NCBI GenBank assembly: GCA_005217565.1
Contig: SJCO01000004.1
Location: forward strand, 62,001 to 126,000
Origin: Puteibacter caeruleilacunae
Lineage (GTDB): Bacteria; Bacteroidota; Bacteroidia; Bacteroidales; Prolixibacteraceae
DNA: 64,000 bases
Reading direction: 5' to 3'
Positions 63,273 through 64,000 of the stretch are shown piece by piece (within the stretch, counting starts at the first letter, position 1; the number at the start of each line of letters is the position of its first letter). Position numbers and translations under genes: made by a program. The notes below the pieces were generated by a model. The model had not been told where the DNA came from. It was given only the letters and a program-made list of their open reading frames with translations, and did no database searches.

Positions 63273-64000
63273 TTATAACCTGGCACTATCGCAACTACAA
63301 CTTATCAAAGCAAACTTACCATCGCCACAATTCACCTCCTGCCCAATCAGTTTATCTACTCCGACAATCTTTGCTTGTTTAGCAAAACACTTCTGCCAAT
63401 CATCATCATTCGTGAAAATTTTATTCTTCCCATCATCCATATCTGCCACATTCAAAAAACCCAGATACATCAACACCACAGGAATACTCTTACTAGCCAA
63501 CCACCAGGCATGAGCGACCCTATTCGAAAGTTGATAACACTTATCTATTGAAATATCCACCTTACCGTAAGAATGGGTTATTCCCACTTTTGCCATTTCA
63601 ATTGCCTTACCAATTTGCTCATGATTTCTCCTACTAGTATCAGAAGCATCCTTTTTCAGCTTCTTCCCTGCTTTATGTAATTCACCCACATGCGCTTTAA
63701 CCTCTACAAGAAGGATCCCGTCCTCACCACCTATTTTACATTCAGAGATTAAATCCCAGTTAGGTGTTCTAAAACTTTTTCCACCCACACCGAACCACCA
63801 TTCACTAACTTCGTCTGCAATTTTAGGCGCTAATGCAGAAAAACTAGTCTTCCTCAAGAATGTCTTCAACTCAACTTCCTTCCCGCCATTCTCTTTATTA
63901 GGAAAATATACATCATCCTCAGCAATCTTAACTTCCAGCTCTAGACCAACCTCCGAGAATGATGATTTAAGCAATTTGTTAATCTCATCACAATAAGAAT
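63273..64000 (-). CDS. Hypothetical protein with PD-(D/E)XK-like motif, 5' end outside the window
   Basis: At least 241 residues; the frame is open to the last base, so the true start lies beyond 64000 (a TTG at 63974 is the only candidate inside). No family is recognised with certainty. NWDLISECKIGG followed by ILLVEVKAH has the D-x(n)-E-x-K pattern of restriction-endonuclease-fold nucleases. A following segment reads SDTSRRNHEQIGKAIEMAK. The C-terminal half contains several Trp and Cys. It sits beside a TIR-NACHT gene, so a defence role is possible but unproven. Confidence 0.6.
   Translation of the reverse strand, partial: SYCDEINKLLKSSFSEVGLELEVKIAEDDVYFPNKENGGKEVELKTFLRKTSFSALAPKIADEVSEWWFGVGGKSFRTPNWDLISECKIGGEDGILLVEVKAHVGELHKAGKKLKKDASDTSRRNHEQIGKAIEMAKVGITHSYGKVDISIDKCYQLSNRVAHAWWLASKSIPVVLMYLGFLNVADMDDGKNKIFTNDDDWQKCFAKQAKIVGVDKLIGQEVNCGDGKFALISCSCDSARL

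Noticed and set aside
1-64000. tRNA, rRNA, transposase or integrase genes.
   Set aside because: None could be recognised on either strand; the accessory region shows repeats but no recombinase.

Overview
The window looks like a chromosomal segment from a marine or anaerobic Bacteroidota, most likely of the Marinilabiliales/Bacteroidales type. The evidence is a type IX secretion (T9SS) type-B sorting domain with a PorP/SprF partner, a fused fucokinase/GDP-fucose pyrophosphorylase (Fkp), LytTR/LytS signalling pairs, Bacteroidota -7 promoter boxes (TAnnTTTG) and almost no Shine-Dalgarno dependence. The placement is inferred from gene content only.

Layout. (1) 1-0.45 kb: the end of a tetrapyrrole-methylase-fold (RsmI-like) methyltransferase. 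(2) 0.6-1.3 kb: a LytTR regulator whose receiver has lost its phosphoacceptor Asp. (3) 1.3-12.7 kb (minus strand): a surface-adhesin operon with a 2846-residue protein of 22 near-identical ~85-residue repeats and a T9SS type-B C-terminus, followed by PorP/SprF and an OmpA-family protein. (4) 12.7-14.1 kb: non-coding, with two long-loop inverted repeats. (5) 14.1-27.2 kb: a signalling region with three PAS histidine kinases (one with a PocR domain, one with a Cys-rich PAS), two paralogous predicted outer-membrane barrels, a DUF900-like hydrolase, a LytTR/LytS pair and a tandem pair of candidate small RNAs. (6) 27.5-32.1 kb: a HAD hydrolase and a four-gene envelope module in which the YjbH/GfcD-type export protein appears split into two genes. 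(7) 32.3-58.7 kb (all minus strand): a complete Wzx/Wzy-type extracellular or capsular polysaccharide locus: two nucleotide-sugar dehydrogenases, flippase, polymerase, glycosyltransferases and acyltransferases, deacetylase, a PglC/PglD/PglE-like initiation set, Gmd/Fcl, Fkp, ManC, a CapD/PglF-like dehydratase, Wza and Wzc. (8) 58.7-60.2 kb: non-coding leader region with hairpins. (9) 60.2-64 kb: an accessory region with a TIR-NACHT (STAND) protein bracketed by ~117-bp direct repeats, a FISUMP-domain remnant and a possible PD-(D/E)XK nuclease running off the window edge.

How the genes work together. The polysaccharide genes supply GDP-fucose (de novo and by salvage), uronic-acid-type sugars and probably a bacillosamine-like initiating sugar, then assemble, flip, polymerise and export the chain through Wza/Wzc. 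The YjbH-like barrels and surface lipoprotein next to them are plausible late export or surface partners. The adhesin operon provides a giant surface filament exported by the T9SS through its own PorP/SprF. The kinase-rich block between these two surface systems may regulate them, but nothing in the sequence proves which kinase acts on which target.

The least ordinary parts are the repeat-bracketed TIR-NACHT gene with a C7 frame-switch tract, the tandem small-RNA candidates at 22.6-23.05 kb, the Asp-less receiver, the split YjbH module and several families of short intergenic palindromes. All calls come from reading the sequence; no database search was run.
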